Positions 41,039-50,131 of a stretch of DNA of 64,000 bases are shown here, piece by piece. Both the position numbers and the translations under genes were made by a program. The stretch covers positions 386,150-450,149 of the forward strand of contig NZ_BMIB01000005.1 in the NCBI RefSeq assembly GCF_014641615.1, read 5' to 3'. The first letter of the stretch is position 1. Every line of letters begins with the position of its first letter. The notes beneath the pieces were generated by a model. That model saw only the letters and a list, made by a program, of their open reading frames with translations. It had not been told where the DNA came from and ran no database searches. The DNA comes from Filimonas zeae. GTDB taxonomy: Bacteria; Bacteroidota; Bacteroidia; Chitinophagales; Chitinophagaceae.

Positions 41039-42772
41039 CTATTGGTAAAACCGCCAGCTGGTGTTAAAATCTTTAGGTAATTGCTGATGCGTAAGAATAG
41101 CCCTCACCATTTCTACGGGCATCATATTCTCTTTTATCACAGCATCGTGATACTGTTTGTATGTCATTTTACCACCATCCACCAGTTCTTTCTTCAGTGC
41201 CTCAAACTGTAAACCACCTATCATATAGGCAATCTGATACAGCGGATCGTAGCCACCTACAAAAGAACGACGCACTTCCCCTTCCGCATTCGCACGCTCA
41301 TGGCCCACACGTTCTACCAGAAAATCAATACACTGCTGTGGCGTCCAACGACCGGTATGATAGTTAATAGAAAAGATAATTCTGGCGCAACGGTGCATAC
41401 GCCAGAACAGCATACCTATGCGGTCCTCCGGAGACTGAGGAAACTTCAGATCCCACAACAACCGCTCCCAGTATAAAGCCCATCCTTCTATCCAGAATGG
41501 CGTTTCAAAATGACGGTACGATTTATACCTGTTTGTCATAAACTCCTGTAAGGCGTGCCCAGCCAGCAGTTCATGATGTACAGTAGCTCTGGAAAAATGC
41601 GGGTTATTACCACGCATACTCATCAGCTTATCGGCATGGCTCATCGTATTGGTAGGATAAGAGATTATAAACTCCTCTCCACCCAGAAAGAAGGGATTTA
41701 CCAGCTGCCGCTCAGGCGACATCATACTCATACGCCAGGTTTCCTCTGCCAGCGGCGGAAGTGTAATAAGATTGTGAGATTTGATAAACTCCACAGATTC
41801 ATTGTACAGCTTCAGCATAGCTACTGGCTGACTGGCGGGTGATACATAACTATTCTTCACCTTTTCCATAGCTGTGTGCCAGTCCTTACCAAAACCCATT
41901 TCAGCAGCAGCCTTCAGCATCTCCTTATCACACCAGGCAAACTCTTTATTGGCAATTTCAATTAATTCTTCAGGCGTGTAAGGTATCATTTCCACCTTCA
42001 GCTTATGTAACAAGGCTTCACGTCCTATAGGGTTCCCAACAATGCCGCTGGAATCGCGCTGCTGAGCAGATACCTCACTCTTACGGGTCTGCAGCAGCTG
42101 AATTTCATCACTGAAAAGTTCCTGTAATCTTTCATAGGGCTTAGGCATCCACCAGGTAAACAGTGGATCATAGCCATTGTAAAACTCAAAAATACTTTTT
42201 ACCGCTTCCTTAAAACCGGTAAGCACGCCAATAGCTGCCATACATTGCTGAGGTGTGGCAGGCCCTTTCTCCCTCAGTAAAGTCTGCTGCTGAATGATTT
42301 CTTTGGCTATTCCATCCCACTCTCCTGCCAGCTTTGCTGCATCAGGAATAGCACCACGTCTTCTTAGCTTTTCTGTAGCATATATTTTATCCGCGTAGGG
42401 AAACCATTGCCGGACAGCAGCGTATAAAGAAGCCTCTTCTTCCAGCTTGAACAACTGCTCTTGTATATCTCGTTGAAATAAAAGATAATCCACCCGGGTG
42501 CCGGTATTCAATTTATCAAAAGGCAACTGTTGTAAACGATGCAGATATACCTGCACCAGTTCCTGAAAACGGTTACGACGTTCCGGAGAATAACGTATAT
42601 GATAAAAACGTTCCAGACTGCCTCTGTCAGCCTGATACTGCACCATCAGGTTATTTACCTCGCTTGTCTGCAGATACAGATCGGTATCGGTTGCCTGTGC
42701 GTGTACTACAGCACTAGTAGACATACAAAAAGATATAAATAGTAAAGAGAGTTTTTTCAGGTTCATAAGCAT
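41039..42772 (-). CDS. DUF885 family zinc metallopeptidase-like protein, secreted
   Basis: 577 aa with a signal peptide (about 1-26, SFCMSTSAVVHAQ). The gluzincin-type zinc site is visible: HHELLAGHALQ (His 400, Glu 401, His 406 in a HExxxGH motif) and, downstream, WIEGWALYWERLL with the third ligand Glu. DUF885 proteins are predicted peptidases acting on short peptides; activity is rarely tested. Last gene of a five-gene operon (21 bp after the S9 peptidase), which suggests it finishes peptides released by the earlier enzymes. ATG at 42766 (MNLKKLS) is an equally good start. Confidence 0.9.
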   Translation of the reverse strand: MLMNLKKLSLLFISFCMSTSAVVHAQATDTDLYLQTSEVNNLMVQYQADRGSLERFYHIRYSPERRNRFQELVQVYLHRLQQLPFDKLNTGTRVDYLLFQRDIQEQLFKLEEEASLYAAVRQWFPYADKIYATEKLRRRGAIPDAAKLAGEWDGIAKEIIQQQTLLREKGPATPQQCMAAIGVLTGFKEAVKSIFEFYNGYDPLFTWWMPKPYERLQELFSDEIQLLQTRKSEVSAQQRDSSGIVGNPIGREALLHKLKVEMIPYTPEELIEIANKEFAWCDKEMLKAAAEMGFGKDWHTAMEKVKNSYVSPASQPVAMLKLYNESVEFIKSHNLITLPPLAEETWRMSMMSPERQLVNPFFLGGEEFIISYPTNTMSHADKLMSMRGNNPHFSRATVHHELLAGHALQEFMTNRYKSYRHFETPFWIEGWALYWERLLWDLKFPQSPEDRIGMLFWRMHRCARIIFSINYHTGRWTPQQCIDFLVERVGHERANAEGEVRRSFVGGYDPLYQIAYMIGGLQFEALKKELVDGGKMTYKQYHDAVIKENMMPVEMVRAILTHQQLPKDFNTSWRFYQ

Positions 42773-42793
42773 TGGTTATGGTGAACAAACCGT

Positions 42794-45082
42794 TTAATGG
42801 GTTTGCTTCAGTTCGTTCTGATTACGTTTAGGTGGCAGGGTATTCAGCAAATGCTGCACAAAAAAGTCCCGCTTCCTTATTTTGCCATAAGGTCCGCCAT
42901 CGCTGTGACCGAGTCCCGGCACTGGCAGAAACTCAAATGTTTTACCTGCTTTAATCAGTGCATCAGCTACCCGGTAGGTTGATTCCGGCGGCACATTGGT
43001 ATCCGCTTCTCCTACCACCAGCATCAATTCTCCCTGTAAACGGTAAGCATTGGTTACATTTGATTGCTCTTCATAATGCTTACCCACAGGATACCCCATC
43101 CACTGTTCATTCCACCATTGCTTATCTACCCGGTTATCATGGCACCCACAGGCAGCTACTGCTGCTTTATAAAACTCGGGATGAAACAATAAAGCACCCA
43201 GTGCATTTTGCCCACCTGCCGAAGTTCCATATACTCCTACCCTCGTAGTATCAATATAAGAATATTTTCCGGCCAATGCCTTCATCCATAAAATACGATC
43301 AGGAAAGCCTCCATCTGCCAGATTTTTCCAGCACACATCGTGAAAAGCTTTAGAGCGGTTGGCCGTACCCATTCCATCTATCTGCACTACCATAAAACCG
43401 AGCGCTGCCAGACTCTGCATCTCACTTAAAGACGACAGGAAAGACTTGGGTACAAACGCATCCTGAGGACCCGCATAGATATATTCAATTAAAGGATAAG
43501 CTTTGGATGAGTCAAAGTCTGCCGGGCGGCAAAGAATACCATAAATATCTGTAACACCATCACGCCCTTTGGCATGAAAAGGTTCGGGTAATCGTACGCC
43601 CTTAGACAAAAACAAAGATATATCAGCCTGTTCCAGCGCCAGCACGGTTTTGCCCGATCCTGTAGCATGCAACTCCGTAACTGCCGGTACATTAATTTGT
43701 GAATACGTATCCAGAAAGTAAGCCTTGCCCGGAGAGAATAATACGGTATGATTACCCGGAGCAGGTGTAAGATCCATCAGTTTGGTACCGTCAAAAGCAA
43801 TCCGGTAATAGTGTACATTATAAGGATCTTCGCCTTTGTTTCTGCCGCTGGCACTAAACCAGATTTCCCTTTTTACAGCATCTACACTGTCTACAGAACG
43901 TACTACCCATTCGCCTTTGGTGATTTGCTTATTGCTGCCGGTAAGCGTATTAATAAGGTACAGATGCTGCCAGCCATCACGTTCTGAGGTCATAATCATT
44001 TCATCAGACTGGGCCAGATAGCTGGTAAACAAACGACTTTCGTAAATAAACGTGTTTGTTTTCTCTTCCAGTACATTTCGGGTATTTCCTGTTTGTATAT
44101 CCACTTCTGTCACAGTAAACTGCTGATGCCCTCTCGCTATACGTTCAAACAGGAAATAACGTGAATCGTTCTTACGCCAATGTAATGCCGGTGCTTCAAA
44201 AAAGTCAATCACAGGAGTATTGATTTTTCTGGCAGCCTTTTCACCTACACTGCACACAAACATTTCGTAGGTAGTAAACGGATCGCCTGGTTGTTTATAA
44301 GGCTGCGAACGTAGCTGCCCTCTTTTGGTGCCAGCCACCGAAGTAAGTACATAATAAACAGCCGTATCCACAGCCGGTGCAATATGATAACATACCAGAT
44401 AGCGGCTATCAGAAGCCCAGGCTATACTGCCATAAGGCTTTTCCTGAGTACCATCCGTAGTATACTGCTGTTCTGCTCCGGTAGCTTTATTACGGATAAG
44501 CACATTCCCTTCCTTAATAACTGCCTCCCAGCTACCATCGGGCGATTGAGACGCAGTTTCAAAACTCTCCCATCGGCTGGATTTACGCTGAAAACCGGTT
44601 CTTCCGGCACTACGGAATGATAATGTATCTGCTTTCCGGCAGATGTAGGCAGGGAGCGTACAAACAAAATACTGCTTATCCAGCTCAAAGGAAAGCTGTT
44701 TACCATCTGTACTATAATCCATACGGCTGATCTTCAGACGGCTGGCATCAAAAGTTTTTCCGGTTGCCGCCTGCAAACCGGCTGCCATCTTATCTGCATC
44801 AAAAGCGGGTCGCTTAACTGCCTTACCCGCATCCACGTATACATACTCCCGCACACTATCTTTTAACACATTACAATACCAGAAGGCTTCCTTATGCTGC
44901 CAGTTGGGATTGACTGAACTTTTAAATACAGTATTGCGGGATACGCTGTCCAGTATAGCAGCCTTTTTATAACGCAGCATCATTTCTTCATGACCAGGCG
45001 TATAAAGCGGCAATGCCTGCTGGGCATTTGCATGGGTAACCAGCAGGCATGTAGCAGTTAAAAACGGATAAAATATCTTCAT
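42794..45082 (-). CDS. S9 family prolyl peptidase (DPP IV-like), secreted
   Basis: 762 aa. Signal peptide 1-20 (CLLVTHANAQQ). N-terminal DPP IV beta-propeller (about 90-500), then alpha/beta hydrolase with nucleophile Ser 621 in YGTSAGGQNA, Asp in VVGEADTNVPPEST and His in PGLGHSDGGPYG. The GWQHLYL and WASDSRY patterns are typical of the propeller. Members remove X-Pro dipeptides or cut after proline. In this operon with arabinosidases, hydroxyproline/proline-rich peptides are a plausible substrate, which is inference. It starts 37 bp after the GH51 gene. Confidence 0.9.
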   Translation of the reverse strand: MKIFYPFLTATCLLVTHANAQQALPLYTPGHEEMMLRYKKAAILDSVSRNTVFKSSVNPNWQHKEAFWYCNVLKDSVREYVYVDAGKAVKRPAFDADKMAAGLQAATGKTFDASRLKISRMDYSTDGKQLSFELDKQYFVCTLPAYICRKADTLSFRSAGRTGFQRKSSRWESFETASQSPDGSWEAVIKEGNVLIRNKATGAEQQYTTDGTQEKPYGSIAWASDSRYLVCYHIAPAVDTAVYYVLTSVAGTKRGQLRSQPYKQPGDPFTTYEMFVCSVGEKAARKINTPVIDFFEAPALHWRKNDSRYFLFERIARGHQQFTVTEVDIQTGNTRNVLEEKTNTFIYESRLFTSYLAQSDEMIMTSERDGWQHLYLINTLTGSNKQITKGEWVVRSVDSVDAVKREIWFSASGRNKGEDPYNVHYYRIAFDGTKLMDLTPAPGNHTVLFSPGKAYFLDTYSQINVPAVTELHATGSGKTVLALEQADISLFLSKGVRLPEPFHAKGRDGVTDIYGILCRPADFDSSKAYPLIEYIYAGPQDAFVPKSFLSSLSEMQSLAALGFMVVQIDGMGTANRSKAFHDVCWKNLADGGFPDRILWMKALAGKYSYIDTTRVGVYGTSAGGQNALGALLFHPEFYKAAVAACGCHDNRVDKQWWNEQWMGYPVGKHYEEQSNVTNAYRLQGELMLVVGEADTNVPPESTYRVADALIKAGKTFEFLPVPGLGHSDGGPYGKIRKRDFFVQHLLNTLPPKRNQNELKQTH

Positions 45083-45119
45083 GAAAGTTTGATTAACACA
45101 GCAATGCTCGGTTACATGC

Positions 45120-47681
45120 TTACTTCTTTTTAAGTCTTAATACAGTTACAGACAAGGGCTTGCACTGCCAAGGTTGTTGCAGCTGCTGCCAGGTAATCTG
45201 GCCTGTTACGGGTACAACAGCCTTAGGTTGCTCAAAGGAATTCTCTTCACCGGGATGATTACCCGCTATCTCACTCATCCACACTTCCGTACCGGCATTA
45301 AAGCCGGCATCCCATACAAACTGCACGCTTGCCGGTTGCTCGTAAGCATTTACTATTTTCACCACCAGTTCCCCGCGCGCAGTATCTTTTCCCGCAATAG
45401 CAAATAACTTATCCGGTTCACGATAGCTCATAATTAGTTTTCCATCCAGGTAACACTTCACTTCTGCCTGCCCCACCTCCAGTTTTACATCATACCATCT
45501 GCCGTTTTCCAGTGGTTTATCCAGACGAAACTGATTGGTTAAACCAGCCACATCATAGCCATTAGATACGCTTTCAAATACACTATGGCTGTTCATCCAT
45601 GAGCCAATATGCGCACGTAGATAAGTATTCGAATCTTTTACAGCAAAAGGAATAATAAAGGCGTTTACTCCGCCCATCCGGCGCGCCTTTAAAGTAAGCG
45701 TATAATTATCCAGCTGTTTGTTGGGCAAAACAGCCAGTTGCTGGGCTCCTTCCGCCGTCTGGCGAATAGCCCCGCTATCAGTGTACACCCAGGTTCCTCT
45801 TACAGGTTTCCATTCGCTGCGGTTGCCTGTAAAATTGCTGGCATATATCACCTTCCCACTCTGGGTAACCTCAATGTCTTTATATTCTGTATCGGTATCC
45901 CAGGTTCCTAACCCAATGCCTCCACTGAATTGCATACGCTTATCCGCTTCTCTGTTTAACGACAGCGTAACAGGTACATTCACATCCGCCCTGTTCTCTG
46001 CCAGCAGGTTAATAATATAATAAGAGATGCGCGCAAACGACTGCCCGGCATTGTAATGAATCAGGTTTACCGGCCAGTCCACATCGTTCTCATTTACCAG
46101 CAGAGGTGCATAACTGCTCATCTTTACCAGATCTGCATTCCGTTCCATAGTCATTATATACATCGCATCACTTAAAGCAGCCCGCATATTACCTGCACCT
46201 ACTCCGGCATTGGTAGCATACTCTCCAACATACATATCCCAGTTGCCACGCTTGTAGCGGTCAAAGTGATCTGTATTGCGGAAAATCCAGTTTACATCTT
46301 TATACGCATGTTCATCTGCCACCTGCACATGTTGCATACTATCCAGTGTATGCCTGTTTACATCACCAATACCCATACTGGCGATAATGACAATATCAGG
46401 ATACTTCTTTCGGATAGCATCATAAAATTGATTATACCGGCGGGCATACTTAGGTCCATGTTGCTCATTCCCCACTTCTACATACTTCAGTGGAAAGGGT
46501 TCCGGATGACCATTGCGGGCCCGCACCTTGCCCCACGAAGACGACACCGGACCAATGGCATATTCAATAGCGTCCAGCGCATTCTGTATATAAGGTTGCA
46601 TCTCACTTTCCGGCACATAGGTTCCACTTCTGTATTCACAGGAAACCCCCACGTTAAACACATACAACGCATCTGCATGAATATCTTCACAAAACTGCAG
46701 ATACTCATGATAGCCCAGACCATCACTGCTCCAGTACCCCCAGGGACTGAATGTTCCCGGACGTTGCTCTACCGGGCCTATTGTTTTTTTCCAGTCCGGT
46801 GCACTTTCAATGGTTATGCCCTCCACATAACACCCACCCGGCCATCTTACAAAAGAAGGCTTCATGCCCACAATCATCTCTGCTATGTCTTTGCGCAAAC
46901 CGTTGGGTCTGCTTTTAAAAGTATGTTCCGGGAAAAGAGACACAAAGTCGAGCCACACCTTACCGGCACTCTCAAAATTGATTACAAAACGTGCTTTCGG
47001 ATCATCAGCAGTTGACAGCAAATCGCAGGTATACTTCTTCCATTTACTGCCTTTTACACCTGTAAACCTGTAGCCGGCCAGCTCACTTCCTGCAGCAGAC
47101 TGAAGCGAAACCTGTAACTGACCCTGAAAAACAGCATCCGTGTGTGCATAAAAAGAAAGATGATACACCTCTCCTTTCTTAACACCTATCCCCCAGAACC
47201 CTTCGTTTATTAACTGCGCTTTTCCGGCAGCATTGTACCCATCAATAGTTACACACATAGAATTAGGTGTGGCCAGGTTCAGTGGCTGTTGCCGGGTAAG
47301 CGATAGCGTTATATTGTTTCCTCCTGTACCTGCAGCAGACCATGCCGGCCAGTCAGTTTTTAAAGGCCACTCCAGTTTCCAGTCTGTCTTCCCGGGCTCC
47401 AGCATAAAATGGGGCTTTTCCGGATAAGGAACCAGAAACCCATCTTTCAATACTGTTCCGGCAGGAATTCTATTCTCTTCAAATCCACGGTTCTGAATCA
47501 ATTCCCCGTAAAGTCCGCCCTCTCCTGCATGGCTTATTTCTTCAAAGAAAATACCATGAAGGGCGGGCGATATTTTGTTTGCCTCTTTGTTAGTGTGAAT
47601 GGCCACCGATGCCGACAGCTGTGACAATGCAGCCACACAACCGCAGAGGTTACCCAGTAAGAATAAAGCAGTTCGTTTCAT
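45120..47681 (-). CDS. GH51 alpha-L-arabinofuranosidase, secreted
   Basis: 853 aa. Signal peptide (about 1-24). A carbohydrate-binding-like jelly roll (about 60-230), the GH51 TIM barrel with acid/base Glu 406 in VEVGNEQHG and nucleophile Glu 487 in YVGEYATN, and a C-terminal region with a LamG/concanavalin-like insert (WKPVRGTWVYTDSG, VKCYLDGKLIM). The enzyme removes terminal alpha-L-arabinofuranose from arabinans, arabinoxylan or glycoproteins. It begins 8 bp after the GH127 stop, so translation is likely coupled. Confidence 0.93.
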   Translation of the reverse strand: MKRTALFLLGNLCGCVAALSQLSASVAIHTNKEANKISPALHGIFFEEISHAGEGGLYGELIQNRGFEENRIPAGTVLKDGFLVPYPEKPHFMLEPGKTDWKLEWPLKTDWPAWSAAGTGGNNITLSLTRQQPLNLATPNSMCVTIDGYNAAGKAQLINEGFWGIGVKKGEVYHLSFYAHTDAVFQGQLQVSLQSAAGSELAGYRFTGVKGSKWKKYTCDLLSTADDPKARFVINFESAGKVWLDFVSLFPEHTFKSRPNGLRKDIAEMIVGMKPSFVRWPGGCYVEGITIESAPDWKKTIGPVEQRPGTFSPWGYWSSDGLGYHEYLQFCEDIHADALYVFNVGVSCEYRSGTYVPESEMQPYIQNALDAIEYAIGPVSSSWGKVRARNGHPEPFPLKYVEVGNEQHGPKYARRYNQFYDAIRKKYPDIVIIASMGIGDVNRHTLDSMQHVQVADEHAYKDVNWIFRNTDHFDRYKRGNWDMYVGEYATNAGVGAGNMRAALSDAMYIMTMERNADLVKMSSYAPLLVNENDVDWPVNLIHYNAGQSFARISYYIINLLAENRADVNVPVTLSLNREADKRMQFSGGIGLGTWDTDTEYKDIEVTQSGKVIYASNFTGNRSEWKPVRGTWVYTDSGAIRQTAEGAQQLAVLPNKQLDNYTLTLKARRMGGVNAFIIPFAVKDSNTYLRAHIGSWMNSHSVFESVSNGYDVAGLTNQFRLDKPLENGRWYDVKLEVGQAEVKCYLDGKLIMSYREPDKLFAIAGKDTARGELVVKIVNAYEQPASVQFVWDAGFNAGTEVWMSEIAGNHPGEENSFEQPKAVVPVTGQITWQQLQQPWQCKPLSVTVLRLKKK

Positions 47682-47689
47682 ATCAGCAG

Positions 47690-50116
47690 TTATTTAACAA
47701 TCCATTCATGAATGCCTGCTGCATTATCATCAGGCAGTTTCAGTTCCAGCTTAAGTGCAGTAGTTGCTACCGGTTTAAACTGTACTGAGTTATATCCATC
47801 TTTACTGATAGTATAAGGACTGGTATTTTCTACCGGCAGCCAGGCATCTCCCGATTTATAATATATCGTGTAAGATACCGGTACACGGCAACCGCCCCAC
47901 GGGCCATCATCAAACCAATATACCTGTGAGGAAGAAATGGTATGGCTGCTGTCAAAATCATATTGTACCCATTCCGTAGTAGCCTTTTTAGGCCACCAAT
48001 GCAGATAAGAAGCACTCGCATCTCTTGAATCCTGTGGTGTATACTGATCATTTAATGCACGGAACATACGAGGATTATTTACCGAAGCAGTTACCTTACT
48101 GCGCGAAGCAACAGTAGGTGCCGGCTTTGGCCGTGCAGCTGCTTCATTATAAGGAATCCACACCTCCATCTCACCCGGCCCGCGATTAGCCCAGGCATAG
48201 TAAGGTATAGCTACAACAGACTGCGAAACCTTCAGCAATTCATCGCTGTTCAACTGCCGTTTGGTAGATGAACCCTGCATTTCCAGCACCGTAACACCTT
48301 TCAGTAACTCAGGTTTATAAGCAACCTGCACCGCTGTACTTTTATCCACCACAATATTCTGCACAGCGGAGTCTTTGTTATCAGGCCCCTCCAGACAATA
48401 AATAACCGGACCACGGGATAAAGCAAAACGATTCAGATCTGCTTTCACTTTTTCCTGTGCTACTATACGTTGAACCTCCATAGGAAATAAAACTTCCAGT
48501 TTATCACCTTTTTTCCACGCACGCTCAATTACTGCATACCCTTTCTCCATCTTATAGTTAACGGACTGCCCATTCAATGAAATCTTTACAGGTTTAGCAA
48601 CGCCTCCATCAAAAGCGTACAGATCGCCCGGCACCGGTTCATTATTCGTCCAGCCCGGTACCCGCACATGAAGCGCAAAAGGTGCTTTGGTCTGAGACAG
48701 CATGGTAATAACATCGCTGCCCTCCCAGGGATAATTGGTTTGTTGCACCAGCTTTACCTTCCCTGCCGGCAATTGCACTTCTGCAGTATCTCCCACAAAA
48801 AGATTCACGTATAAGTGATTTTCTTTTTGTGCATAGATATAACCCGGCATAGAAGGCAGAAAGCGTGTCATGTTAGAAATACAACACGCACAGCCAAACC
48901 AGGCACTACGCTGATGCTGGCCCAACGAAGCCAGTGGATTGGGATAAAAGAAACGGTCGCCACTCAGGGATACTCCTGAAAGCAAGCCATTGTATAAGGT
49001 ACGCTCCAGTACGTCTATATATTTAGAATCGCCATGCAGCAAAAACATCCGGTTGTTCCAGTATACATTCGCAATGGCAGCGCAGGTTTCTGCATAAGCA
49101 GACATATTGGGCAGGTCGTACGCATCACCAAATGCTTCACCTGCTCCCGTGGCTCCGATTCCACCAGTGATATATAATTTTCTGTATACCACATCATGCC
49201 ATATATCATCAATAGCATGCAGATATTCTTCATTGCCTGTCAACGCCGCAACATCTGCCATAGCAGTATACATATAAGCTGCTCTAACCGCATGGCCTAC
49301 CGCTTCATGCTGGTCTACCACTTTTTTATCGGCCTGATTGTATTGCTGACTATTAGCCCTGCCCGGACCACGCACATCCAGAAAAAACTTCGCCAGATCC
49401 AGATATTCTTTTTTACCTGTTACGCGATACATCTTGGTAAGCCCGGTTTCCACAATCTGATGCCCTGGAAACTTTTCCTCTCTGCCGTACCCAAAGGTCT
49501 TTACCAGCAGATCAGCATTTTTAATGGCAATATTCAGCAACGTTTTTTTACCGGTAGCCTGATAGTGCGCCACAGCAGACTCAAACAAGTGCCCTGAATT
49601 ATACAACTCATGACTTAGATCTTCTTCCTTCTCCCACCGTTTGCTACCTATCCAGTCGTGCGGTTTGGCAGGCTTCATGGTGCGGAATGTATACAAATAC
49701 CCATCTTTTTCCTGGGCAGCACCAATAATAGCAATCAGAGAATCCAGATACAGGGCCAACTTAGGATCGGGCTTCACCTGCAAACTGTAAGAAGCACCTT
49801 CTATTACTTTGTAGAGATCAGTATCATCAAAAGTAAATTCTGTATAATTATCGCCCGGCAGCTTTCCGGCAGCCTTTAAAAAGTTATCTATACGCCCCGT
49901 TTTCTTACACTGTGCCAGCGTATACGGAATAGACACTTCTGCGTTCACCCGTATCTTAGGCTCCCAGAATATATCATTAAGCTTTACCTGAGTAAACGCT
50001 ACCGGCTGAATAGGATAATCAGCCTTTGTCTGTGCCGGAAGGCGGCCAGCCAGCAAAAACATGCCAGCCATTACAGCTCCACGGCTATATATTGAAGAAA
50101 ACATCATAGCTATCAT
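47690..50116 (-). CDS. GH127 beta-L-arabinofuranosidase-like enzyme, secreted
   Basis: 808 aa. N-terminal signal region (residues 1-30, ending LPAQTKA; the first Met is uncertain). The (alpha/alpha)6 barrel carries the unusual GH127 zinc-cysteine site: Glu 343 and Cys 345 in AYAETCAAIAN and Cys 411/Cys 412 in WFGCACCISN, where one Cys is the nucleophile in HypBA1. A C-terminal discoidin-like domain (about 680-800) follows. HypBA1 of bifidobacteria removes beta-L-arabinofuranose from hydroxyproline-linked arabinan of extensin. It begins 15 bp after the GH97 gene. Confidence 0.92.
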   Translation of the reverse strand: MIAMMFSSIYSRGAVMAGMFLLAGRLPAQTKADYPIQPVAFTQVKLNDIFWEPKIRVNAEVSIPYTLAQCKKTGRIDNFLKAAGKLPGDNYTEFTFDDTDLYKVIEGASYSLQVKPDPKLALYLDSLIAIIGAAQEKDGYLYTFRTMKPAKPHDWIGSKRWEKEEDLSHELYNSGHLFESAVAHYQATGKKTLLNIAIKNADLLVKTFGYGREEKFPGHQIVETGLTKMYRVTGKKEYLDLAKFFLDVRGPGRANSQQYNQADKKVVDQHEAVGHAVRAAYMYTAMADVAALTGNEEYLHAIDDIWHDVVYRKLYITGGIGATGAGEAFGDAYDLPNMSAYAETCAAIANVYWNNRMFLLHGDSKYIDVLERTLYNGLLSGVSLSGDRFFYPNPLASLGQHQRSAWFGCACCISNMTRFLPSMPGYIYAQKENHLYVNLFVGDTAEVQLPAGKVKLVQQTNYPWEGSDVITMLSQTKAPFALHVRVPGWTNNEPVPGDLYAFDGGVAKPVKISLNGQSVNYKMEKGYAVIERAWKKGDKLEVLFPMEVQRIVAQEKVKADLNRFALSRGPVIYCLEGPDNKDSAVQNIVVDKSTAVQVAYKPELLKGVTVLEMQGSSTKRQLNSDELLKVSQSVVAIPYYAWANRGPGEMEVWIPYNEAAARPKPAPTVASRSKVTASVNNPRMFRALNDQYTPQDSRDASASYLHWWPKKATTEWVQYDFDSSHTISSSQVYWFDDGPWGGCRVPVSYTIYYKSGDAWLPVENTSPYTISKDGYNSVQFKPVATTALKLELKLPDDNAAGIHEWIVK

Positions 50117-50131
50117 CTTATTTAGTGATGT

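Noticed and set aside
46266..47015. 249-codon plus-strand ORF opposite GH51
   Set aside because: The GH51 catalytic motifs on the minus strand fix the real frame; the ORF has no recognisable domain.
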